Assembly: GCA_945901795.1 (NCBI GenBank)
Contig: CAMDLP010000001.1
Location: 62,001 to 126,000, forward strand
Origin: Akkermansia muciniphila
GTDB taxonomy: Bacteria > Verrucomicrobiota > Verrucomicrobiia > Verrucomicrobiales > Akkermansiaceae
Direction: 5' to 3'
DNA length: 64,000 nt
Position numbers and translations under genes: made by a program. Of this stretch, positions 26,321 to 34,455 are shown piece after piece. The stretch's first letter is position 1. Every line of letters begins with the position of its first letter. Below the pieces are notes generated by a model. The model worked only from the letters and a program-made list of their open reading frames with translations. It did not search any database and was not told where the DNA came from.

Positions 26321-26878
26321 TCACTTCCGCTTCTTCACCGCCTTTTTCTGCTCGAAGCTCACCGACTTCGGATCGAACGCCTCGGGATCGTATCCCGGAT
26401 GCGCCCACTCGATTTCGCCATGCAGCGCCTGCATGTATTGGAAAGTCCCACCAAAGTCCTCCGGCGGGCAGGCGCGCTCGCCTTCCAGCACTTCCGGTCC
26501 GCCTTCGCCGGCGGCCCATTTTTCGAAAACGATCTCATGGATCCATTCGTCGGCGAAATCGTAGCGATAGAGAATCCGGATCGGCAGCCGGCGTTTGCCG
26601 AGGAAATCCTTCACCTTCAGCACCGCCTCATCCTGGAACTCACCTGCCGTCTGATCTTCCAGCCCGATCGGCCCGATCACATCGACGAGCCTCTTGCCCT
26701 TGCCATGGCGGAATTCGTGCGGGCTCTTGTTATCCCAGCCCATGACCGACTGGATCGCGTCGCTGAACTCGATGAATGTGACGTCCCCGGAAATCGAGAA
26801 GCGCCGCCAAATCTGCGGTTGGATTCCGTAGAGAAACACCTTCACCACCACCCGGTTTTCGTCCTTTGCCTTCGCCAT
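26321..26878 (-). CDS. Plasmid pRiA4b ORF-3 family protein
   Basis: A 185-residue protein of the pRiA4b ORF-3-like family. The start MAKAKDENRVVVKVFLYGIQPQIWRRF is quoted only in part here; the family hallmark is the strand ending in 'P-IWRR', followed by a helix (FIEFSDAIQSVMGW), then YRYDFADEWIHEI and CPPEDFGG. It ends with a basic tail VKKRK. The track extends it to 27091 across another fragment; the ATG at 26878 is the family start. Function is unknown; relatives often occur on plasmids and islands, which fits the nearby tRNA scar. Confidence 0.87.
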   Translation of the reverse strand: MAKAKDENRVVVKVFLYGIQPQIWRRFSISGDVTFIEFSDAIQSVMGWDNKSPHEFRHGKGKRLVDVIGPIGLEDQTAGEFQDEAVLKVKDFLGKRRLPIRILYRYDFADEWIHEIVFEKWAAGEGGPEVLEGERACPPEDFGGTFQYMQALHGEIEWAHPGYDPEAFDPKSVSFEQKKAVKKRK

Positions 26879-26941
26879 GCCGCGAGCTTGTGAACGCTGC
26901 GCGGAAAAAATCAAAGCGTAATTCCTGCGGATTTCCCCCGG

Positions 26942-27119
26942 ATGATTTCCACGCCGCTCGGCCCGTTTTACGAACTGGACACCTCCAGTCCCGCCCTGTT
27001 TCTCAAGCCCCGGCGCGTCGCACACCCACGCCCAAGCCACCGTGCATCTCACCGGCCCGCGCGAGGTGCTCGACGCCATCGCCAAACGCACTCTTGGCGT
27101 GAGTCTGGAGGCGATCTAA
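26942..27119 (+). pseudogene. Frameshifted C-terminal fragment, DUF6786-like
   Basis: Two frames join into one sensible sequence: GPFYELDTSSPALFLKP in frame with 26942, then GASHTHAQATVHLTGP and on to AKRTLGVSLEAI-stop one frame away. The shift falls at a CCCC run (aagccccggcg), where one C fewer restores the frame. The text 'FYEL-SSPA...THTH...LGVSLEE' is how I remember DUF6786-type (aldose-epimerase-like fold) proteins ending. The N-terminal part of the gene is absent. Confidence 0.45.
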
Positions 27120-27345
27120 GGAGTCTGGTGAGGATCACAAAAGCGAATCGCGGGCGCTCTTCCGGCGTTTTCGCCATTCTGTAATTGAGATCGAGCACCG
27201 CGGCGGCCGCCTCAAATCCTTCGAGCTCTCGACGGAAAACGCTCCCGTTTCCTAGAAGCCGGGACCGGGAGAAACCGCCAATTTGCGGAAATCGAGAGAC
27301 AAGGTTGCGGCCGGGCGGCTTTTGAGCGACAAGAAGTCGCCACTC

Positions 27346-29061
27346 ATGACCCAGCTTTTGATCGAACCTGCCCGTCGCACCGGATGCGAGGACATTCCCG
27401 CGCTTACCGAAGTCCTTCGAGGCGCCGCCCAGCGCCAGCGCTCGCCCATTGACGACGTGCTCGACGCCGGCGTGGTCGATGAGGAACGCTACATGCGCGA
27501 ACTCGCTCACGACCTCGGGATCGAGTGGCTCGACAGCATCCCGCTGGCTGAAGTGCCGCTGCCGTTGCGCGAGGCTTGCGGCCCGCGGCTGGCGCTGAGA
27601 CACCGTTTGCTGCCCGTCGCCATCACCGGCGAGGGCGACCACAAGCGCCTGAAATTATGCACTTTTGACCCATTCAACCTGATCGCCCGCCAGGCCGCCG
27701 CGCAGGAACTCGCGCTGCCCATCGACTGGTGCATGGCGTCCCGCAAGCGCCTCTACGAAGCCCTTCGCCGCCTCTACGGGGTCGGCGCCGACACCTTCGA
27801 ACAAATCCTCGAGGGCCGCGATTTCGACTACGACCACCTCGAAGGCGGCGAAGACGAAGCCAACGTTATCGACCAAGACGACGACGAGGAAGCCTCCGTC
27901 GTCAAATTCGTCAACCAGATCATCCGGGAAGCGCTCGACCAGCGTGCGACCGACATCCACGTCGAGCCGCTCAGCACCAATCTCCGCATCCGCTACCGGA
28001 TCGATGGCCGCCTGATCGAGGTCGCCGTGCCGGAAAACATCAAGGCGCTGCAAAGCTCGGTCATCGCCCGTTTGAAAATCATGGCGCGCCTCGACATCGC
28101 CGAGCGCCGGGTGCCGCAGGACGGCCGGATCAACCTCCAGTTCGAAGGCGCGACCATCGACGTCCGTGTCGCCACTGTGCCGACCGTCGAGGGCGAAAGC
28201 GTTTCCCTGCGACTTCTCAACCAGGAGAAATTCAACATCGCCAAGCTCGGCATGGAGCCGTTCGTGTTGAAGAAAATCGAGTCTCTCCTGCATCTTCCTA
28301 ACGGCATCATCCTCATCACCGGCCCGACCGGCTCCGGTAAATCCACCAGTCTCTACTCCTTCCTCACCGAGGTGAACCACCCCGAGCGGCGCATCGTCAC
28401 CGTCGAGGACCCGGTGGAAAACAAGCTCACCGGCGTGATGCAGATCGCCGTGAAAAACGAGATCGGCCTGACCTTCGCCACCGCGCTGCGTTCCATCCTC
28501 CGGGCCGACCCGAACATCGTGATGATCGGGGAAATCCGCGACCTTGAGACCGCGGAAATCGCCATCCGCGCCTCGCTAACGGGTCACTTGGTTTTCTCCA
28601 CGCTCCACACCAACGACGCGATGGGCGGCATCAGCCGGCTCATCGACATGGGCGTGGAACCGTTCCTCGTGTCCGCCGCCGTCCGCGCCTTCCTCGCCCA
28701 GCGGTTGGTTAGAAAACTCTGCCCGCATTGCAAAGTCCCGCGCGAAGTCAGCCACCAGGACCGACTCGACCTCGGCATCCCGCTGCACATCCCCGGCCAG
28801 GTTTATTCACCGAAAGGCTGCGACCGCTGCCGCATGACCGGCTTCTCCGGCCGACTCGCGATTTACGAAATCATCTTGCTCACCCAGCCGATGCAGGAGC
28901 TCGTCGCCCACCGCGCCCAAGCCGTCGAACTCCGCGTCCAAGCCGTCCGCGACGGCTACATCCCGATGCGCGAATACGGCTGGCACAAGGTCATGAAAGG
29001 CGAGACCACCATCGAGGAAGTCATCTCCGTCACCTCCTCCGACATCGGCGGCGGGGAATAG
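27346..29061 (+). CDS. pilB: GspE/PilB-type secretion ATPase
   Basis: A 571-residue hexameric ATPase that powers type IV pilus extension or type II secretion from the cytoplasmic side. It has an N-terminal MshEN-like domain (about 1-150), Walker A GPTGSGKSTSLYS, an Asp box IVTVEDPVEN, Walker B ADPNIVMIGEIRDLETAE, a His box STLHTNDA, and a zinc-binding tetra-Cys region CPHCK...CDRCRMTG. I start at the ATG at 27346 rather than the track start at 27283. The partner inner-membrane protein (pilC) is downstream but separated by heptamer repeats and a hicBA module. No pilin, pilT or secretin gene is in the window. Confidence 0.93.
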   Translation: MTQLLIEPARRTGCEDIPALTEVLRGAAQRQRSPIDDVLDAGVVDEERYMRELAHDLGIEWLDSIPLAEVPLPLREACGPRLALRHRLLPVAITGEGDHKRLKLCTFDPFNLIARQAAAQELALPIDWCMASRKRLYEALRRLYGVGADTFEQILEGRDFDYDHLEGGEDEANVIDQDDDEEASVVKFVNQIIREALDQRATDIHVEPLSTNLRIRYRIDGRLIEVAVPENIKALQSSVIARLKIMARLDIAERRVPQDGRINLQFEGATIDVRVATVPTVEGESVSLRLLNQEKFNIAKLGMEPFVLKKIESLLHLPNGIILITGPTGSGKSTSLYSFLTEVNHPERRIVTVEDPVENKLTGVMQIAVKNEIGLTFATALRSILRADPNIVMIGEIRDLETAEIAIRASLTGHLVFSTLHTNDAMGGISRLIDMGVEPFLVSAAVRAFLAQRLVRKLCPHCKVPREVSHQDRLDLGIPLHIPGQVYSPKGCDRCRMTGFSGRLAIYEIILLTQPMQELVAHRAQAVELRVQAVRDGYIPMREYGWHKVMKGETTIEEVISVTSSDIGGGE

Positions 29062-29106
29062 GAACATCGAACATCGAACATCGAACGCCCAACATCGAAC
29101 ATTGAA
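29062..29106. repeat. Heptanucleotide tandem repeat between pilB and hicB
   Basis: Directly after the pilB stop come six seven-base units: gaacatc three times, then gaacgcc, caacatc and gaacatt, ending gaa just before the hicB ATG. It resembles short tandemly repeated repetitive sequences (STRR). It forms the whole spacer, so it is also the 5' leader of hicB if that gene has its own promoter. A second heptamer array lies at 40488. Confidence 0.85.
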
Positions 29107-29325
29107 ATGAAAGCCGAACTCACCGCCATCATCGAACCCGATCCATCCGGTGGCTACTGGGCGATTTGTCCCGAAGTTCCCGGCGCGAACGGCCAGGGCG
29201 AAACCATCGAGGAAACCAAGCTCAGCCTCAAACAGGCGATCGAGCTTCTATTGGAGGATCGCACGGCCGACATTCTCCGTGGCCTCCCGGACGACGCGAT
29301 TCGTGAAACACTTCTCATTGGATGA
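29107..29325 (+). CDS. hicB: HicB-family antitoxin
   Basis: A 72-residue antitoxin with the partial RNase H-like fold of HicB: an acidic strand ELTAIIEPDPSGGYWAICPEVPGANGQGET is the family opening (quoted as a region), then a helix EETKLSLKQAIELLLEDR. There is no added DNA-binding domain after it, so autoregulation may depend on the toxin or another factor. It overlaps the toxin start by ATGA. The order hicB-hicA is the reverse of the classical E. coli hicAB, but common in other phyla. Confidence 0.87.
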   Translation: MKAELTAIIEPDPSGGYWAICPEVPGANGQGETIEETKLSLKQAIELLLEDRTADILRGLPDDAIRETLLIG

Positions 29326-29501
29326 AACGACGCGATCTGGAACGCAAACTCCGAATCGCCGGTTGTCTGTTGAAACGAGAGGGAGCAGCCCACTCGATTT
29401 GGACAAACCCGAAGACCGGAGTGACGGAAACAGTTCCGCGACATAACGAAATCAAGGAGAACCTCGCCCGCAAAATCCTGAAAAGCATGAACGCCGACTG
29501 A
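29322..29501 (+). CDS. hicA: HicA-family mRNA interferase toxin (too short for the ORF track)
   Basis: A 59-residue basic protein starting at the ATG that overlaps the hicB stop (ATGA). It reads MKRRDLERKLRIAG, then GAAHSIWTNPKTG and VPRHNEIKENLARKILK. This is the dsRBD-like HicA fold with the catalytic His at residue 24 and the C-terminal VPRH...LARxILK signature. HicA toxins cleave mRNA and tmRNA independently of translation. The gene was missed by the supplied track because of its length. It ends 21 bases before pilC. Confidence 0.88.
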   Translation: MKRRDLERKLRIAGCLLKREGAAHSIWTNPKTGVTETVPRHNEIKENLARKILKSMNAD

Positions 29502-29522
29502 GCGTTCCATCCATCCCTTCCC

Positions 29523-30803
29523 ATGCCTCTCTTCGCCTACAAAGCCCTCGCCGCTAACGGTTCCGTCACCACCGGGGAGATCGACGCCGCGGATCGTCCC
29601 GAGGCCCTGCGCGTTCTGGATAAAAAAGGCCTCCAGCCGGTCAATCTGCGGGAGACCGCCGCCGCCGTCTCCGCCAGGAAATCCAGCGGAAGCGCCAAGG
29701 CGAAGGCCGAGGATAGCGACCGCTCCAAGCCTGATGCCAAGGAAGCTGCGATTCCCGAGGGCCCTATCAAGCTCAAGCGTGCGGAAGTCGTGCTCTTCAC
29801 CGAGGAGCTATCAGACATGCTCAGCGCCGGTCTCCAGCTCGAGCCCGCGCTCAAGTCCATGGAAAACCGTCAGGAGCTCGGCAACCTCAAGGCCGTTTCC
29901 TACAAGATCCGCCAGATCGTGCGCGACGGCGTCAATTTCTCCGTCGCCCTGAAAAAAGTCAGCCCCAGCTTTGGCCCGCTTTACTGCTCGCTCGCCGCCG
30001 CCGGCGAGGCGTCCGGCGCGCTCGACGACATCCTCAAGCGCCAAGCCCACTATCTGAAAACCCTCGCCGAGCTCCAGGCCCGCCTCATCCTCGCGATGAT
30101 CTATCCGGCCTTCCTGATCCTCGCCGGCATTGGGGTTTCCATCATTTTCATCACCGTCCTCATCCCGCAGCTCACCGCGCTTATCCAGACCAGCGGCGGG
30201 AAAATGCCGCTCGGTGCCGCCATCCTCATCGGCGCGTCCGCCTTCATCAAAAAGTGGTGGATCGTCATGCTGCTCACCATCATCGCCTCGCTGATCTTTT
30301 TCAAAGCTTGGAAGGACAACGATGCTAACAAGCCCGCCTGGGACCGGATGAAACTCAAGCTGCCGCTTGTCGGCCCGGTTATCACCAGCCGCTTCTATGT
30401 CCAGTTCCTCGAAACCATGGCCAACCTCGTGGGCAACGGACTGCCGCTGCTCCGCGCGCTCGAACTCTCCCGCGACGCCACCCAGAACCGCGGCCTCCGC
30501 GGCGAGTTAGACAAGGTCATCGCCCAAGTCGGCGACGGCCGTTCCTTTTCCAAAGCCCTCATCCGCAACGGTGCTTTCCCACCGCTGCTCATCGACATGA
30601 TTTCCGTCGGCGAGCAAACCGGTAAGATCGACCAGTCCCTGCGCCGCGCCGCCGAGCGTTTCGACAAAGAGCTCGACAAGAGCCTCCAACGGATCATGGC
30701 GCTCGTCATGCCCACCGTGCTCATCATCATGGCCGGCCTCATCGGCACCATGGCCTATCTGATGATCACCGCCATCTTCCAGACGATCTCGAATCTGAAC
30801 TGA
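29523..30803 (+). CDS. pilC: GspF/PilC-type inner-membrane platform protein
   Basis: A 426-residue protein that anchors the pilus or type II secretion ATPase in the inner membrane. The N-terminus FAYKALAANGSVTTGEIDA is the standard opening, and two T2SSF domains follow (FTEELSDMLSAGLQLEPALKSM about 95 and FLETMANLVGNGLPLLRALELS about 295), each ending in hydrophobic helices. A low-complexity K/S/A-rich linker sits at about residues 45-85. It should work with PilB encoded upstream; the hicBA cassette separates them but keeps the same strand. Confidence 0.93.
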   Translation: MPLFAYKALAANGSVTTGEIDAADRPEALRVLDKKGLQPVNLRETAAAVSARKSSGSAKAKAEDSDRSKPDAKEAAIPEGPIKLKRAEVVLFTEELSDMLSAGLQLEPALKSMENRQELGNLKAVSYKIRQIVRDGVNFSVALKKVSPSFGPLYCSLAAAGEASGALDDILKRQAHYLKTLAELQARLILAMIYPAFLILAGIGVSIIFITVLIPQLTALIQTSGGKMPLGAAILIGASAFIKKWWIVMLLTIIASLIFFKAWKDNDANKPAWDRMKLKLPLVGPVITSRFYVQFLETMANLVGNGLPLLRALELSRDATQNRGLRGELDKVIAQVGDGRSFSKALIRNGAFPPLLIDMISVGEQTGKIDQSLRRAAERFDKELDKSLQRIMALVMPTVLIIMAGLIGTMAYLMITAIFQTISNLN

Positions 30804-30809
30804 TCTCTC

Positions 30810-31268
30810 TCAGAACCCGAAGCGCTGGCGGAAGGCGATCGACTGACGCCTGGAGAACTCGATGGTCCCGTGGGTGATCGCGTTTTCCACCAGATTGAAT
30901 AACAGCATCGGCGGGACGGCGACACCCAGCAGATGATCCGGCACATGGATGTGTGTCTGCAGGCGGTCGTGGTAGCGCAGGCGGGCCAACCGCAGGAGCA
31001 CCTCGATCTGTTCGAGCTCGTCGCCGAGATTGATCAGGGTGACCTCCGCGGTCCGGAGGCTGCGCCGCAAAAGACCGGCTAACGAAGTGGTGGCGTGATC
31101 CACTTTTCCCGGGTCCGCATAAAGCAGAGCACGGATGACGTTGAGCGTGTCGAAGAGGAAATGAGAGCTCAGGTTCGCCTTCTGATAGCCGGGCGCCACC
31201 ATCGCTTCCTGCGCCGTACGCAAGTCTGACGAGCCGGCGGCGACCAGATGGATGACTGCGGCCATCAC
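30810..31268 (-). pseudogene. Truncated LytS/YehU-type histidine kinase
   Basis: A 152-residue ORF with the His_kinase (PF06580) core: the H-box reads SHFLFDTLNVIRALLY (canonical HFLFNTLN with N changed to D), followed by the INLGDELEQIEVLLRLARLRYHDRL helix region and the N-box LLFNLVENAITHG. It then stops: the G-boxes that close the ATP site (DNGxG, GxGL) are missing, and the N-terminus keeps only a trace of a membrane helix. No response regulator is nearby. I infer a fragment without kinase activity. Confidence 0.7.
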
Positions 31269-31338
31269 GATGTTATAAACACCGAGCTCCGCTGCGCTCG
31301 CTCTTGATTTCCGCCATGCAGAAATCGCGCCGCAGTAG

Positions 31339-31815
31339 GTGAAGCGTCAGGCCGCCGAACGCGACAATCCCCTGGACATGGGCCAGCGACGAGGGTTGAG
31401 CGGAACCTTGCATTTTCCATCGCGGAAAATCAAAGTTCGCGGAGTGAACGACCTCCGCGCCTGCGCCGACGCCCTCGGCATTGAAAGAATCGGGCGCCAC
31501 ATCTTCCTCTGCGCCGATCAAACCGAGCCGAAATGCTGCGCGAAAGAGGCCGGACTGGAATCCTGGGAATACCTCAAGCGGCGGCTCAAGGAGCTCGGGC
31601 TGGCCAACGCCAGGGACCCTAAAATTTTCCGGACCAAGGCGAACTGCCTGCGCGTCTGCCTCCACGGCCCCATCGCCGTCGTCTATCCGGAAGGCGTCTG
31701 GTATCACTCGTGCACGCCGGAGGTGTTGGAGCGCATCATCCAGCAGCACCTGATTGGCGGGGAAATCGTCGCGGAGTTTGCCTTCGCGCGCAACGAGCTC
31801 AAGACTCACGCATGA
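31339..31815 (+). CDS. Thioredoxin-like [2Fe-2S] ferredoxin domain protein
   Basis: A small protein with the four-cysteine pattern of thioredoxin-like [2Fe-2S] ferredoxins: [10 protein letters not shown] near the middle and [10 protein letters not shown] later, then [21 protein letters not shown], which is the usual end of the fold. It probably carries electrons in the cytoplasm; the partner is unknown. The GTG at 31339 gives 158 residues; the ATG at 31378 (MGQRRG) may be the real start. Its stop overlaps the rsmC start as ATGA, so the two are translationally coupled. Confidence 0.85.
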   Translation: MKRQAAERDNPLDMGQRRGLSGTLHFPSRKIKVRGVNDLRACADALGIERIGRHIFLCADQTEPKCCAKEAGLESWEYLKRRLKELGLANARDPKIFRTKANCLRVCLHGPIAVVYPEGVWYHSCTPEVLERIIQQHLIGGEIVAEFAFARNELKTHA

Positions 31816-32813
31816 ACGCCGCTCTTGAGACGTTGATGCTCGCCTTCTCGGCGGATGACGGGCTGCGGGTGCCGCCGCGCGCGCTGTTCATCGGCGCGGA
31901 GTCTCATCCCGCGCTGGGGGAATGGTCGGATCTGATCGGCTGGCAACCGCTCAAGCCGCTGGCGGCGGCTTGGGAGCGTGCCGGATTTCCGCGTGCCGAC
32001 GATCTGCCGGAGGGGAAATGGCCGCTGGTGCTGGTGCTGCCCGGCAAATCGCGGGACGAGGCGCTCGCGTGGTTCGCGATGGCCCGCGACCGGCTGGAAC
32101 CGGGCGGGAAACTGCTCGTCGCCATGCCAAACACCGCCGGCGCGGGGCGCTTCGAAAAGGAGCTCTCCAAGGCCACCGGCAACATCGTTTCTATCCAAAA
32201 GCACAAGTGCCGCGCCTTCCACGCGACCGAGGACGGCGGGTGGAACGAGGAAATTTTCAATGAGTGGCGGGCTCTCGGCGAGTTGCGGGAAATTTCCGGC
32301 TTCACCGTGCAGGCCGGGATTTTCAGCAGCGACCACATCGACCCCGGCTCGCAGCTGCTCGCCGACCACCTGCCCGCCCACCTGCCCGGCAACGTCGCGG
32401 ATCTCGGCGCGGGCTGGGGATTTCTATCCGACGCCGTGCTGAAGCGCTGCCCGAAGATCCAGCGGCTGGACTTGTTCGAGGCGGACGCGCGCGCCTTGGA
32501 ATGCGCCCGCCGGAACCTCGCCAGCTACCCGCGCGCGATCACCTATCACTGGCACGACGTCACCACCGGCCTGCCGGAAGTCTACGACGTCATTGTCATG
32601 AACCCGCCATTTCACACCGGCCAGGCGACCGATGTGGATCTCGGCCGGGCGTTTCTCAAGGTCGCCGCCGCCTCGCTCAGACGCGGCGGGAAATTGCTGC
32701 TGGTCGCCAACCGCCAGCTGCCTTACGAAGCCGCTCTCGAAGCCAGCGGCCTCGCCTGGCGGAAAATCGCGGAGGACCGGATTTACAAAATTCTCTCCGC
32801 CGAGAAACGCTAA
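31812..32813 (+). CDS. rsmC: Class I rRNA methyltransferase, RsmC/RlmG-like
   Basis: A 333-residue duplicated methyltransferase: a degenerate N-terminal MTS domain and an active C-terminal domain. The SAM motif is [15 protein letters not shown] and the catalytic motif [10 protein letters not shown], the NPPF signature of N2-guanine methyltransferases acting on 16S G1207 (RsmC) or 23S G1835 (RlmG). The track start at 31710 is unsupported; ATG 31812 is coupled to the upstream ferredoxin. The next gene is another rRNA modification enzyme, 10 bases away, so these form an rRNA-maturation operon. Confidence 0.87.
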   Translation: MNAALETLMLAFSADDGLRVPPRALFIGAESHPALGEWSDLIGWQPLKPLAAAWERAGFPRADDLPEGKWPLVLVLPGKSRDEALAWFAMARDRLEPGGKLLVAMPNTAGAGRFEKELSKATGNIVSIQKHKCRAFHATEDGGWNEEIFNEWRALGELREISGFTVQAGIFSSDHIDPGSQLLADHLPAHLPGNVADLGAGWGFLSDAVLKRCPKIQRLDLFEADARALECARRNLASYPRAITYHWHDVTTGLPEVYDVIVMNPPFHTGQATDVDLGRAFLKVAAASLRRGGKLLLVANRQLPYEAALEASGLAWRKIAEDRIYKILSAEKR

Positions 32814-32823
32814 CCACTCTTTC

Positions 32824-33543
32824 ATGAAACTCGTCAAGCTCCTCGCCAATCTCGGCTACGGCTCCCGCAAGGAAGTCCAGCGCCTCATCCGCTCCGGCGC
32901 GGTCACCGATGCCGCGGGCAACGTGTTAGGCGAGAACGACGTGCCGCCGCACGACCAGATCCTTTTCCGCGGCGAGCCGCTCGACCCACCCGCGCCGCTC
33001 GTCATCATGCTCCACAAGCCGGACGGCTACACGTGCAGCAGCGAGGACCCCGGCAGCACGATTTACGATCTCCTGCCGCCGCGCTTCGCCCAGCGGAACC
33101 CCGGCCTCAACCCCATCGGCCGGCTCGACAAGGACACCACCGGCCTGCTGCTGATGACCGACGACGGGAAATTGCTCCACAAGATCATCCATCCGAAATC
33201 GGAGTGCCACAAAGTCTATCATGCCGAGCTCGACCGTCCGTTGGAAGGTCACGAGGGCGAGCTCTTCGCCTCCGGCACGCTGGTCCTCAACAACGAGAAC
33301 CGCCCGCTCCTCCCCGCCAAGCTCGAAGTGCTCGGCGAGAAGGAAGCCCTCGTCACCCTGCACGAGGGCCGCTACCACCAAGTCCGCCGGATGTTCGCCG
33401 CCGCCGGAAACCACGTGCTCGGTCTCAAGCGGATTTCCATCGGCGGCTTGAAACTGCCGGACAACCTCGAAGAAGGCGATTGGCGGGAACTCACCGCAGA
33501 GGAGCGGCAGGCGGTTTTCACCCAGCCACCTGAAAACCCATAA
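32824..33543 (+). CDS. rsuA: 16S rRNA pseudouridine synthase (RsuA family)
   Basis: A 239-residue enzyme with an N-terminal S4 RNA-binding domain (KLVKLLANLGYGSRKEVQRLI) and a TruB/RsuA-type catalytic domain; the catalytic Asp is in GRLDKDTTGLLLMTDDG, and GRYHQVRRMFAAAGNHV is the conserved C-terminal motif. RsuA makes pseudouridine 516 in 16S rRNA; RluE/F relatives act on 23S, so the exact site is not certain. The start at 32824 follows from the S4 domain; the track start is in the upstream gene. Confidence 0.92.
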   Translation: MKLVKLLANLGYGSRKEVQRLIRSGAVTDAAGNVLGENDVPPHDQILFRGEPLDPPAPLVIMLHKPDGYTCSSEDPGSTIYDLLPPRFAQRNPGLNPIGRLDKDTTGLLLMTDDGKLLHKIIHPKSECHKVYHAELDRPLEGHEGELFASGTLVLNNENRPLLPAKLEVLGEKEALVTLHEGRYHQVRRMFAAAGNHVLGLKRISIGGLKLPDNLEEGDWRELTAEERQAVFTQPPENP

Positions 33544-33587
33544 TTCAGCTTGTTACCCGCGAACCGATCATTCCAAATTTGACTCAC

Positions 33588-34445
33588 ATGAAAAATTCCA
33601 TTTCCCATTTAGCCGCCCTCGTGCTCGCGGCATCCACCCTTGTCTCCCCCGGCCACGACGACATGAGCAAACCGGTGATCACCACCGAGACCCGCAAGGA
33701 CGAAAAGGGCAAGGACGTCCTCTACATGTTCATCGACGGCATCAAGGTCCACGAAACCGACATCACCAAGCAACTGCTTCCGCCGGTCGTCACGCCGGGA
33801 CCTGCGGACAAAGTCGGCGCGCCGCCAGCGGATGCGACCGTTCTCTTCGATGGCAGCGAAACCTCATTCAAAGACAACTGGACCGACAACAAAGGCAATC
33901 CAAGCGCGTGGAAAGTCGTCGATGGAGCGCTCGAATCTGTCAAGAAGGCCGGCTACATCCAGACCAAGCAGAGCTTCGGCTCCTGCCAGCTTCATCTCGA
34001 ATGGGCGGCTCCGGCCAAAGCCGAGGGTGAAGGCCAGGGACGCGGTAACAGCGGGGTCTTCCTGATGAATGTTTATGAAATACAGGTGCTCGACAGTTTT
34101 GAAAACCAGACTTACGCCGACGGCCAGGCCGGCGCGCTTTACGGACGGCAGAAGCCGTTAGTCAACGTCTGCCGGAAGCCCGGCGAGTGGCAAAGCTATG
34201 ATATCATTTTCCACCGTCCGCTCTTCGACGAAAGCGGCAAGGTCACCCGCCGGGCGACGTTCACCGTGCTGCACAACGGCGTACTCGTCCAGGACCACAC
34301 CGTCCTCAGCGGCGGCACGGGCTGGATGGGATCGCACGCGGCATCCGAGTATAAAGCCCACCCGGACAAACTTCCCTTTGCCATGCAGGATCACGGCAAC
34401 CCGGTCCGCTACCGCAACATCTGGATCCGTGAGTTGAAGGATTGA
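33588..34445 (+). CDS. Secreted DUF1080 (3-keto-disaccharide hydrolase-like) protein
   Basis: A 285-residue exported protein. After a signal peptide (MKNSISHLAALVLAASTLVS) it has the DUF1080 concanavalin-like fold: VLFDGSETSFKDNW, then SFGSCQLHLEWAAP, RGNSGVFLM and WQSYDIIFHRP. DUF1080 proteins are abundant in Verrucomicrobia and Planctomycetes; some hydrolyse 3-keto-glycosides. It converges on a Gfo/Idh/MocA oxidoreductase gene 11 bases away; such oxidoreductases are often partners in 3-keto-sugar chemistry, though here the two are not in one operon. Confidence 0.88.
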   Translation: MKNSISHLAALVLAASTLVSPGHDDMSKPVITTETRKDEKGKDVLYMFIDGIKVHETDITKQLLPPVVTPGPADKVGAPPADATVLFDGSETSFKDNWTDNKGNPSAWKVVDGALESVKKAGYIQTKQSFGSCQLHLEWAAPAKAEGEGQGRGNSGVFLMNVYEIQVLDSFENQTYADGQAGALYGRQKPLVNVCRKPGEWQSYDIIFHRPLFDESGKVTRRATFTVLHNGVLVQDHTVLSGGTGWMGSHAASEYKAHPDKLPFAMQDHGNPVRYRNIWIRELKD

Positions 34446-34455
34446 AGGCCTCTAA

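Noticed and set aside
29062-29106. A CRISPR array
   Set aside because: The units are seven bases long with no spacers, and no cas genes are in the window.
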